Part shown: one piece after another, positions 18,528-26,194 of the stretch
How the letters are laid out: every line of letters begins with the position of its first letter
Position numbering within the stretch: position 1 is the stretch's first letter
Source: Stieleria mannarensis
GTDB lineage: Bacteria; Planctomycetota; Planctomycetia; Pirellulales; Pirellulaceae
Length of the DNA: 64,000 nucleotides
Assembly (NCBI RefSeq): GCF_014154935.1
Contig: NZ_JACEHH010000001.1
Span: 124,001 to 188,000, forward strand
Direction of reading: 5' to 3'
The notes under the pieces: generated by a model
Databases searched by the model: none
What the model saw: the letters and a program-made list of their open reading frames with translations, nothing else
What the model was told of the DNA's origin: nothing
Program-made: the position numbers and the translations under genes

Positions 18528-19700
18528 ATGCCATTCCTTCGCGGTAGCCTCGGATTTCAAAGATTCAGTGTCACCGGATTCGAGGCGGACAGTTTCGGCG
18601 ACGATCAGATCGAGATCCTTTCCAACCACGCCGCCGGAAAATTCCAGACTTCTTCGGAAGAAAATGTGTCGGTCGGATTCTTGGGCGGCGAGCACCTGTT
18701 CGACCAGGACTTTGATCCAAGCAAGAATGTGATCAACGAGGCGGCGCATTTTTCCGCCCGATTCGACACCAATCAAATCCCCGCGGCCTATCGTGCCGCT
18801 TGGCTGCAGATGGAGTTGGCGGGGATCGCCAAAGACAGCGAAACCGGGACGGTCACCAAGTCGCAGCGCAAGGAGGCCAAGGAGGCGGTCGAGCAGCGGT
18901 GTGAGGCCGAAGCGGCGACGGGAAAATACCGCAAGATGCAGTCCTTTCCCATGCTGTGGGACTACACCAACGAGATCCTGTATTTCGGCGGCTCGGTCGG
19001 GACGGCCGGGCGGCACTGCATCGATCTGGTCGAACGTGCCTTCGGTGTCGAATTGCGACACTGGAGTGCGGGATCGCTGGCCGAACAGTGGGGGATCGAC
19101 AACGAGCTGTACGGCGAGGTCGACGATCTACAACCGGTCAGCTTTGTCACCGGGCAAACGATGGGCAGCCACAAGTGGTCCAACGAACATTCACAGTCGC
19201 CGGACTTCTTGGGCAACGAGTTCCTGATGTGGCTATGGTGGACGCTGGAAACCCAATCTGACACGATCACCCTGGCCGATGATTCAGAAGTGACGGTGAT
19301 GTTGGCCAAGACGTTGAGCTTGGAATGTCCGCTGGGAGAATCAGGCAAGGAGAGCATCTCCGCCGAAGCTCCCGTCAAGTTGCCCGAAGCGATGCAGGCG
19401 ATCCAAAGCGGCAAACTGCCACGCAAAGCCGGCATGACGATTGTCCGCCAGGACCGTCAGTTCGACCTGACGTTGCAAGCCGAGACGTTCGGGATCAGCG
19501 GCGCGAAGATTCATCTGGAAGACGACGAAGAGTTCGATGACGATGACCGCATCGACGCGATCCGTCAACTGAGCGAAACGATGGATCTGATGTACGAGAC
19601 GTTCCTCGGTCGGCGGACGGGGGGCGACTGGAAAAAAGACCTCAAAGCGATCTCCGGCTGGCTGGGCCAACCGACACAGAACAAGCGAAAGGCGGCTTAG
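18528..19700 (+). CDS. RdgC-like recombination-associated protein (tentative)
   Basis: A 390-residue protein from the ATG at 18528; an upstream in-frame GTG at 18474 would add 18 residues of repeat-flank sequence. It starts MPFLRGSLGFQRFSVTGFE and contains a basic helix (VTKSQRKEAKEAVEQRCEAE), then MLWDYTNEILYFGGSVGTAG and a C-terminal MDLMYETFLGRRTGGDW. This order (start motif, K/R-rich helix, xxWDxxxxxxYF, then an acidic loop) matches my memory of delta-proteobacterial RdgC relatives, ring-shaped DNA-binding proteins that limit RecA. An acidic stretch (EDDEEFDDDDR, ~345-355) precedes the last helix. The assignment is by eye and moderate; otherwise it is an unknown cytoplasmic protein. Confidence 0.6.
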   Translation: MPFLRGSLGFQRFSVTGFEADSFGDDQIEILSNHAAGKFQTSSEENVSVGFLGGEHLFDQDFDPSKNVINEAAHFSARFDTNQIPAAYRAAWLQMELAGIAKDSETGTVTKSQRKEAKEAVEQRCEAEAATGKYRKMQSFPMLWDYTNEILYFGGSVGTAGRHCIDLVERAFGVELRHWSAGSLAEQWGIDNELYGEVDDLQPVSFVTGQTMGSHKWSNEHSQSPDFLGNEFLMWLWWTLETQSDTITLADDSEVTVMLAKTLSLECPLGESGKESISAEAPVKLPEAMQAIQSGKLPRKAGMTIVRQDRQFDLTLQAETFGISGAKIHLEDDEEFDDDDRIDAIRQLSETMDLMYETFLGRRTGGDWKKDLKAISGWLGQPTQNKRKAA

Positions 19701-19755
19701 TCGGCGGCGGCAGTTTTGATCCATCCGCTGTAATCGCTAGGTTTGCACAGCGACA

Positions 19756-19786
19756 GCCCCCGCTGAAGGATCATTTTGTCGGGGGC
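19756..19786 (+). terminator. GC-rich hairpin after RdgC-like gene
   Basis: A 7-bp stem GCCCCCG / CGGGGGC with a 17-base loop, 56 bp after the RdgC-like stop. There is no T-run behind it, so it may be only a transcript-stabilising hairpin. Confidence 0.3.
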
Positions 19787-19869
19787 GAGGCATCATCAGG
19801 CGAGCGAGTGCTGCGTGACGTACGGTTGCTCGAATCCTTCCGTTGCCCAAAAAAACGGTGTCGCTCTCG

Positions 19870-20019
19870 ATGGAAACATTTATTCAAGACAACCAGCTGT
19901 TTGTCGGCTTGGTGTTGGCGTTGGTGGCCGGTTCATTCTTCGCGTTCCACCTGTTGGGCGGAGCCAGCGGATGGTCATCCGATGACGGCTACGACGGTGA
20001 TTTCGGCGACTGGGACTGA
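19870..20019 (+). CDS. 49-residue single-pass membrane protein with acidic tail
   Basis: ATG at 19870 and TGA at 20017-20019 frame a 49-residue peptide: a polar start (METFIQDNQ), one strongly hydrophobic helix (LFVGLVLALVAGSFFAFHLL, residues 10-29) and an acidic, aromatic tail rich in Asp, Gly and Trp ending GDFGDWD. This clean three-part layout suggests a real small membrane protein. It lies between the RdgC-like gene and a sulfatase on the same strand. No family was recognised; the function is unknown. Confidence 0.5.
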   Translation: METFIQDNQLFVGLVLALVAGSFFAFHLLGGASGWSSDDGYDGDFGDWD

Positions 20020-20128
20020 GGGCGAGTCGCAGGCCGTGTAGACTGTTGGCCGTAGAGATGTTTCGCGAATGTAGCGACAAAACACTCGTCTTCTTGCCTC
20101 CGGTCACACCAACGATTTTCGAAGTGCC

Positions 20129-21550
20129 ATGTCTCGAATGTGCATCGCCCTGGCGGTCAGTCTGTGCTTTGCCTCTGCTTCGTGGGATGCTCGCGGTGCC
20201 GAGTCGCCCGACAAGACCAACGTCGTCTTGATTCTTGTCGATGACCTCGGCTGGAAAGACGTCGGTTGCTACGGAAGCGATGACTACCAAACGCCGCACA
20301 TCGATCGACTTGCGGCCGAGGGGATGCGATTCACCGATGCCTACGCCGCGTGTAACGTCTGTTCGCCAAGCCGCGCGGCGATTCTGACCGGCAAGTATCC
20401 CGCGCGTCTGTTGCTGACCCAGTGGTTACCGTCGGGGCGTTGGGATGCGGAAAAAAGCCGGTTGAAAGAGGCACGCTATCTCTCCAATCTGCCGCTGGAG
20501 GAAGTGACGCTCGCTGAGGCCTTGCGCGAATCGGCCTACCGCACCGGATTCATCGGCAAGTGGCATCTGGGAACCGAGACGTATTATTACCCGGAGCACC
20601 ACGGGTTCGACGTGAACATCGCCGGGCGAGACTACGGCGCGCCCGGCAGTTATTTCTATCCGTTCGAAGGGCAATGGAAGATCCCTTCGACCGGGCAGAC
20701 GTTGGTGAAAAAAGCCCCGCTTTCCGGAAAACCCGGCGACTACTTGGTCGACCGCTTGGCCGAAGAGGCGGAACGGTTCATCCGCAGCAGTGCCGATCGT
20801 CCGTTTTTTCTAATGCTGTCGCACTATGCGGTGCACACGCCGTTACAAGGGAAGCCGGAAAAGCAGAAGAAGTACGAGGCGATTGAAACGTCCCAACGTC
20901 AGGGAAAGCCCGCCTATGCGGCGATGGTCGAAAGCGTCGATGACAGTGTCGGCCGCGTGATGCAGACGCTCGCGGACGTGGGAGTCGAGGATGAGACACT
21001 GGTGTTGTTGACCAGCGATAACGGAGGCTTTGCCAAAGCGACGAGCAATGCACCGCTGCGAGCGAACAAGGGTTCCAACTACGAAGGCGGATTGAGGGTG
21101 CCGCTGATCATCAAATGGCCGACACGCACCATGCCAGGGTCGGTGTCCGACCAGCCCGTGATCGGCACGGATTATTATCCGACCATCCTGGAAGCGGTCG
21201 GGTTGCCACCGCGTCCCCACCAGCACGTCGACGGCGTCAGCCTGGTTCCGGTGCTGAGTGGAACAGGACGCCTGAATCGCGACGCAATCTACTGGCATTA
21301 CCCGCATTACAACCAGCATCCCCAAAGCTTTCCCTCGGGCGTGGTCCGCGCCGGAAAGTGGAAATTGATCGAAGCCTTCGAGACCGGCGAAGTGTCGCTG
21401 TATGACTTGGACAACGATCTTGGCGAACAACATGACCTATCGCAGTCCGAATCGGAGAAGGCCGCCGAGTTGATTCAATCGCTGCGGGACTGGCGTCGCG
21501 AAGTCGGCGCCGACCCGATGCGACCCAATCCGCAATACCGCGATCGCTGA
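20129..21550 (+). CDS. S1-family sulfatase (CSPSR type)
   Basis: A 473-residue sulfatase with a signal peptide (CIALAVSLCFASASWDARGA). Metal ligands Asp38-Asp39 lie in VVLILVDDLGWKDVGCYGSD, and Cys78 of CSPSRAAILTGKYPARL is the formylglycine precursor. GFIGKWHLGTETYYYPEHHG, LLTSDNGGFAKATSNAPLRA and the C-terminal YDLDNDLGEQHDLS complete the pattern. The DLGWKDVGCYGSDDYQTPHI block resembles planctomycete N-acetylgalactosamine-6-sulfatase-like (S1_16-like) enzymes, which act on sulfated algal or animal polysaccharides. The subfamily call is from memory. The gene ends 14 bp before a degenerate copy of a palindromic repeat. Confidence 0.93.
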   Translation: MSRMCIALAVSLCFASASWDARGAESPDKTNVVLILVDDLGWKDVGCYGSDDYQTPHIDRLAAEGMRFTDAYAACNVCSPSRAAILTGKYPARLLLTQWLPSGRWDAEKSRLKEARYLSNLPLEEVTLAEALRESAYRTGFIGKWHLGTETYYYPEHHGFDVNIAGRDYGAPGSYFYPFEGQWKIPSTGQTLVKKAPLSGKPGDYLVDRLAEEAERFIRSSADRPFFLMLSHYAVHTPLQGKPEKQKKYEAIETSQRQGKPAYAAMVESVDDSVGRVMQTLADVGVEDETLVLLTSDNGGFAKATSNAPLRANKGSNYEGGLRVPLIIKWPTRTMPGSVSDQPVIGTDYYPTILEAVGLPPRPHQHVDGVSLVPVLSGTGRLNRDAIYWHYPHYNQHPQSFPSGVVRAGKWKLIEAFETGEVSLYDLDNDLGEQHDLSQSESEKAAELIQSLRDWRREVGADPMRPNPQYRDR

Positions 21551-21563
21551 ACAGCGACGCATC

Positions 21564-21629
21564 ACCGTCGCGACACTCGATGCGAGCGTGGAAAATGCCG
21601 GGGATCCACCTTCTGGCGAAGGTAGCTAC
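21564..21629. repeat. palindromic repeat A, copy 1
   Basis: Ends with GGGATCCACCTTCTGGCGAA then GGTAGCTAC, identical to copies at 58981 and 63648. The left arm (CACTCGATGCGAGCGTGG) is degenerate. It lies between convergent genes, and the TAG stop of the PhzF-like gene (21626-21628, minus strand) lies within its right edge. Confidence 0.85.
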
Positions 21630-22471
21630 GTTTGCTCAGCGAATGACGACTGGTCGACCAAAAACTTCGCCTTCATCACGGTCACCGCCTGCCCCGTCAA
21701 TCGCACGCGATCGCCATCGACTTGAGTGTGAACCACGCCGCCGCGTGGGGATGCTTGATAGCCGATCAGCGACGTTCGCCCAAGTTGATCGGACCAATAG
21801 GGTGCCAAACAACAGTGGGCCGACCCTGTCACGGGGTCTTCGTTGATCCCGCTTTGTGGGGCGAAGAAGCGGGACACGAAGTCGATCCCGGGAGTGGTCG
21901 AAGCCGCGGTAAGGATGACACCGCGCGTCTCGATCTGTGCGAGTCTGTCAAAGTTTGGAGCTGCCGCGCGCAGTGTTGGTTCGGAATCGACGACGACAAA
22001 AATGTCTTCTCTCGATTTAGCGACGAACTCCGTGGCAACACCCAGAGCATTTTGTAGATCAGAGACCGTGGCCGAATCAATCTGACCCGTTGGTGGCGTC
22101 GCGGGAAAATCCATCGTGATTGACGTCCCATCACTCGTGCAGCTCAGGCACCCGCTTCGGGTTTGAAACGATATCGATTGCGACGCGGCCACACGCCCCT
22201 GCTCGATCAACACGTGCGCGGCTGCCAGTGTCGCGTGTCCGCATAAATCCACTTCGAGCGCCGGAGTGAACCAGCGGAGGTGAAATTCATTGGGGTGGCC
22301 GGTGGGGACGACAAACGCCGTCTCGGAGAGGTTCATTTCCGCGGCAACGTTCTGCATCCACTCGGCATCACGAGCGGCGTCGAGCAGACAGATCGCCGCC
22401 GGATTCCCCGAAAACGGACGATCGGCGAACGCGTCGACTTGCCAAAGGGGGATTTCGTAGCTGGGGGGCAT
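21626..22471 (-). CDS. PhzF-family isomerase
   Basis: A 281-residue protein of the PhzF/YddE diaminopimelate-epimerase-like fold. The start IPLWQVDAFADRPFSGNPAA is diagnostic. The conserved catalytic Glu is in EMNLSETAFVVP, and the binding motifs LRWFTPALEVDLCGHATLAA and FAPQSGINEDPVTGSAHC are present. Members are cytosolic isomerases; only true PhzF makes phenazines, and no phenazine genes are nearby, so the substrate is unknown. The stop codon is supplied by repeat A. Confidence 0.9.
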   Translation of the reverse strand: MPPSYEIPLWQVDAFADRPFSGNPAAICLLDAARDAEWMQNVAAEMNLSETAFVVPTGHPNEFHLRWFTPALEVDLCGHATLAAAHVLIEQGRVAASQSISFQTRSGCLSCTSDGTSITMDFPATPPTGQIDSATVSDLQNALGVATEFVAKSREDIFVVVDSEPTLRAAAPNFDRLAQIETRGVILTAASTTPGIDFVSRFFAPQSGINEDPVTGSAHCCLAPYWSDQLGRTSLIGYQASPRGGVVHTQVDGDRVRLTGQAVTVMKAKFLVDQSSFAEQT

Positions 22472-22678
22472 AAAGCGATGTGTTTTGTCAGGCGATGTGA
22501 ACGGTCAGTGCTGTCCGTCGGCGTTGTCGCAAACGAACGGACGACGCCGTCCCAGCTCGGACCGAGTCTTCTACCTCTCGCAAGGAGTGGCCGATCGGCC
22601 GAAAGGTGACCGAGAATCTCTCTGTCGGTGGAATATTTCCAACCTTTTCTCGTGTGCTCTGCGGTCGCGGTCGCACTG

Positions 22679-22701
22679 GACAGGCTGGAAGCCTATCCCA
22701 C
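22679..22701 (-). repeat. 3'-border repeat D, copy 1
   Basis: On the minus strand GTGGGATAGGCTTCCAGCC followed by TGTC. Its first G is the last base of the TAG stop of the SRPBCC gene. The same sequence in the same orientation follows the stop codons at 33219 and 39694. Confidence 0.9.
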
Positions 22702-23135
22702 TAAGACTTGCCGGCAAAATGGTCTCGCAACGCTTCCAGCAAGGCCGCGTAGATGGGGTTGCAGAAATCGGCGACCAGTTTCGGATCGTCCGCCGTGTAC
22801 TCGGACATCCATTGGGCAAAGGTCGTGCCGTCCGACGTAACGGGCAACAACTGAATTCGGCCGCGGTAGTTGGAGACCGACGACTGCGACACCGGTTCGG
22901 GGCCGTCGTCGATCGAATACAGCAGGCTGAAGTTGGCGTCGTCCAAGTCCAACAGCGTTTCTTCGAACGCGCCGTTGAGCACCCGTTTGGCGCCCACGCA
23001 ATCTCCCGGCAGACCGCCGACCGCCTTCACGCTGGTGATGAACGGATGGCCCCAATCCAAACGATGAAAGTTGCGGATCTCACCCCAGACTTCATCGATC
23101 GCCGCGGGAACGATCACCGAGTTGTAACAGGACAT
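22701..23135 (-). CDS. SRPBCC (START/Bet v 1-like) family protein
   Basis: A 144-residue protein from the ATG at 23135 (MSCYNSVIVPAAIDEVWGEI), which gives the standard first strand and helix of the polyketide cyclase/dehydrase-like SRPBCC fold. Further motifs are GDCVGAKRVLNGAFEETLLD and FAQWMSEYTADDPKLVADF, with a long C-terminal helix (FCNPIYAALLEALRDHFAG). These folds bind hydrophobic ligands in a cavity; the ligand is unknown. It is divergent from the adjacent sulfatase, so they may share a control region. Confidence 0.82.
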   Translation of the reverse strand: MSCYNSVIVPAAIDEVWGEIRNFHRLDWGHPFITSVKAVGGLPGDCVGAKRVLNGAFEETLLDLDDANFSLLYSIDDGPEPVSQSSVSNYRGRIQLLPVTSDGTTFAQWMSEYTADDPKLVADFCNPIYAALLEALRDHFAGKS

Positions 23136-23272
23136 CGTGGATCCCAGTTCGATAGTGTAATTGTCGTGCTTGAGACGCGAACGCCGCATCAATCATATAG
23201 AATACCGGGCGACGAATGTGCACGGCAGCCAACGAACTTGGCGAACGAACTTGCCCAACCATGGTGTTCCTG

Positions 23273-24604
23273 ATGCAATCTTTGACCCGTCGCAAACTGA
23301 ATGCGGCTGCCCTAATCCTTTTGTTGACACATGCCCTCGCGGCGACAAATGCGTCGGAGGCAAAGCCGAACATTTTGTTGATCATGGCGGACGACGTCGG
23401 TTGTGATGCCATCGGGTGCTATGGCGGTCAAAGTCATCCGACGCCACACATCGATGCGCTCGCTCGAGGTGGGATGAAATTCAATCATGCCTACTCGATG
23501 CCGGTCTGTCATCCCTCACGCGTCTGCTTGATGACCGGGCGTTACCCGTTCCGTTTCGGGGCCGCGGGGATGAAGTGGGGGGGGTTCCCCGAAGCAGCCG
23601 AGGGGATCTCGATCGGCGACCGTCTCAAGCAGGCCGGTTATGCGACCGCAGTGGCCGGCAAGTGGCAGCTTTGCATGATGAAGAACGATCTCCGACACCC
23701 GCGGCGGCTCGGATTCGATTCCTGGTGCCTGTTCGGCTGGCATGAAGGCGGACGCTACAACGATCCGCTGATCTATCAAAACGGCCAGCTCCGCAAGGAC
23801 ACGCGTGGCAAATACGGACCGGACCTGTATGTCGACTTTTTGATCGACTTCATCAGCCAAAGCCGGCGAGACGGGAAGCCGTTTTTCGCCTACTACCCGA
23901 TGGCTTTGTGCCACGACGTGACCGATGACCTGAAAGGCCGGCACGTGGCATACTACAAACACGGTCGATGGATGACCTATGCCGAAATGATCTCGTCGAT
24001 GGATGACATGATCGGCCGGTTGGTTGCGGCGATCCAGCAGTCGGGGCTTCGCGAGGAAACCCTGATTCTTTTTACGACCGACAATGGAACCCCGGCAGCA
24101 AGCTACTTGACGGTCGACGATTCCGGCACCATGGTCCGCCCCAAAGTGTTTTCGATCCGCGATGGGAACGTTGTTCCCGGGGGAAAGGGAAAGCACGATG
24201 ACACGGGAACGCGGGTCCCGTTGATCGCCAATTGGCCCGGCCGGATTCAGCCCGGCAGCCAGGCCGATCAGATGGTCGATCTGACCGACTACCTGCCCAC
24301 CCTGGCCGACGTCGCTGGGTTGGGCGATGAAGACGTCTTTCGTGACGGCGTCAGCTTCGCGCCGCTGCTGCTGGGGCAGCCCCGCAAACGCGATCGAGAC
24401 TGGATCTACACCGAGCACCGCGGAAAACGAGCGATCCGCTCGCCGCGGTTTCGGCTGTACGACGACGGGCGATTCTTCGATCTGGTGAGCGATCCGCGAG
24501 AACAGTCCCCGCTTTCGGCGGGCGATCTGACCGCCGAGGCGAGCCGAGAGCGGGCCGCCTTGGAGCAGCGGATGATGCAGCTGAAATCGCCGGCGGTCCA
24601 CTGA
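23273..24604 (+). CDS. S1-family sulfatase (CHPSR type)
   Basis: A 443-residue sulfatase started at the ATG at 23273, where the basic signal-peptide start is placed (MQSLTRRKLNAAALILLLTH); ATGs at 23261 and 23216 are possible alternatives. Metal Asp40-Asp41 sit in LLIMADDVGCDAIGCYGG, and Cys79 of CHPSRVCLMTGRYPFRFG is the formylglycine precursor. AVAGKWQLCMMKNDLRHPRR has Gln where most sulfatases have His in KWHL. FTTDNGTPAASYL and GGKGKHDDTGTRVPLIANWP follow. The gene ends at a strong bidirectional terminator. Confidence 0.92.
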   Translation: MQSLTRRKLNAAALILLLTHALAATNASEAKPNILLIMADDVGCDAIGCYGGQSHPTPHIDALARGGMKFNHAYSMPVCHPSRVCLMTGRYPFRFGAAGMKWGGFPEAAEGISIGDRLKQAGYATAVAGKWQLCMMKNDLRHPRRLGFDSWCLFGWHEGGRYNDPLIYQNGQLRKDTRGKYGPDLYVDFLIDFISQSRRDGKPFFAYYPMALCHDVTDDLKGRHVAYYKHGRWMTYAEMISSMDDMIGRLVAAIQQSGLREETLILFTTDNGTPAASYLTVDDSGTMVRPKVFSIRDGNVVPGGKGKHDDTGTRVPLIANWPGRIQPGSQADQMVDLTDYLPTLADVAGLGDEDVFRDGVSFAPLLLGQPRKRDRDWIYTEHRGKRAIRSPRFRLYDDGRFFDLVSDPREQSPLSAGDLTAEASRERAALEQRMMQLKSPAVH

Positions 24605-24621
24605 GACCTGAAATCAGAAAC

Positions 24622-24662
24622 AAAAAACGCCACACGTTTGCGGGAAACGTGTGGCGTTTTTT
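24622..24662. terminator. bidirectional Rho-independent terminator
   Basis: An A-run and T-run flank a long perfect stem (ACGCCACACGTTT / AAACGTGTGGCGT) with a short GCGGG-type loop. It lies between the convergent sulfatase and HTH-receiver genes and can end both transcripts. It is the clearest intrinsic terminator in the window. Confidence 0.92.
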
Positions 24663-24720
24663 GAATGGTCGGTGGTGAAACGAGACGCTTGCGTCGGCCG
24701 ACAGCCTCCGCGGGTCGCGT

Positions 24721-25293
24721 TCACACCAATTCTTTCTTTGCTCCGACGAGCGTTCGCAATCGTTCAGCCAACAGGTGGGCGTCGAACGGTTTTTTGAACG
24801 TCTCGTTGATGCTGCTTCGATCGAAACTCATCGGCTGGCCGTCATCGGGCAGCAACGCGATCAGAATGATATCGGTGAAGTCGGCATTTTTGCGCAGGTT
24901 CTGGCAAATTTGCACGGCTTCGATCTTGCCGATCGAAAAGTCGACGATGATGCAGTCTGGCGTGAAGCTTTCGGCTTGAATACCGGCTTCGAAACCGCTC
25001 GCGGCCACGGCGACCTTGAACGATTTTTCCGGCGGCAATTCACGCTTCAAGTTCTCGATCAAAACTTGATCTTGGGCGACGATCAGGCACTTGGCCATCG
25101 CTTCGTCTTCCAAGTCACCCAACGGCATGCCGTGTTCCTTCAGGAACTTGATCAGGTATTCTCGTGGAATACGACGATCTTGTGATCCTGGGATTCGGTA
25201 GCCTTTCAAACGCCCCGAATCGAACCATTTCGAAACAGTTCGGGGTGCGACTTTGCAAATCTTGGCGACCTGTCCAGTCGTAAAGACCTTCAT
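24721..25293 (-). CDS. excisionase/MerR-type HTH protein with C-terminal receiver domain
   Basis: A 190-residue regulator with the DNA-binding domain first. Residues 1-55 are a winged HTH of the excisionase type (FTTGQVAKICKVAPRTVSKW, then GYRIPGSQDRRIPREYL). Residues ~67-185 are a receiver-like domain with phospho-acceptor Asp118 (CIIVDFSIG) and the KP pair (FKKPF, 167-170). The usual acidic pair near its start is reduced to one Asp (VAQDQ). GGAGAG (25300-25305 on the minus strand) gives a good ribosome site 6 bp from the ATG. It probably responds to an unlinked kinase or acts without phosphorylation. The long upstream space may hold its control region. Confidence 0.85.
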   Translation of the reverse strand: MKVFTTGQVAKICKVAPRTVSKWFDSGRLKGYRIPGSQDRRIPREYLIKFLKEHGMPLGDLEDEAMAKCLIVAQDQVLIENLKRELPPEKSFKVAVAASGFEAGIQAESFTPDCIIVDFSIGKIEAVQICQNLRKNADFTDIILIALLPDDGQPMSFDRSSINETFKKPFDAHLLAERLRTLVGAKKELV

Positions 25294-26194
25294 ATCAGGC
25301 TCTCCATAACGCCTCGTTGATTATTCCCTCGAACAATGGTGCGTCGGTACCCAATGTTCTCATGGCCTTGGTCGATCGATCGTGCCGCACGCTTTCTCGT
25401 TCGCTTCATCTGTCTTACCGGTCCTGATCGGCGAGTCAAACTGTTTCGAACCTGAATGCTGTGTGTGCTGCAAACCGAACGCTGGGTCAGGCCACCCGGC
25501 TCACATCCTGTGACGCTTACCGAACGGGATCACTTGCTAGGTTTCAAACGTTGTTAAACGGAACATTCCGTTTGCGGGGTAGATGCGGTGACATCCGGCG
25601 ACCAACGCCCAACGTTCCATCGTTGAAACACGGCGGACATGATGATGGGTGTCGTCATCATGCCTGTGTTTGCAGGAACGTTCGGCTATAGTCGCCATCT
25701 GCCGTCGAACGTGGTGGATGTCGCGATTGCAACACGCACCGGCCCGATGCTTTCCCAGAATCCCCCCTGGGCAGATCAACGATTCGGCTGCCACCAGCCC
25801 TCTCGCATCACGGCGGTCGAAACCGCTGCGAGGCGAGAAAACTCAGTCGAAAACTGTCGATCCGAGACTTAGTGTCGAGCAAAACCGCCCCAATTCTTTA
25901 GGGCGTTTGGAAGGGAACAAGCGTCATCGTCCCTGTGACGGGCCCTGACCGGATCAATCGGGACGGGCCGGTCGATGCGAATGATGCAAAACACCCGTGT
26001 TTCCGCGACTTTAGACGCTCCCCACGCCGTATTCGTCGCACCGGAAACGAGGATTTGTGGAGAAAAAAAACTTTTCGTAAAGTTCATTTTTATGCCCGAT
26101 CGGCCTAGACAGCGTGCCAATCGAGCGGTCATTTGGCCCCCTTGGGCTGACCCACTTCACTTTCAACGCATCGAGCAATCGAAATCAAACTTCC
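25294..26194. other. 900-bp divergent intergenic region without recognised gene
   Basis: No coding frame with gene-like features is visible. There is a small inverted repeat CATGATGA / TCATCATG (25638-25662) and an AT-rich hairpin-like stretch (26063-26091, AACTTT / AAAGTT followed by CATTTTT) just before the M42 peptidase. The length is unusual for this window, so an unrecognised small RNA or long leader is possible, but nothing specific supports one. Confidence 0.5.
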
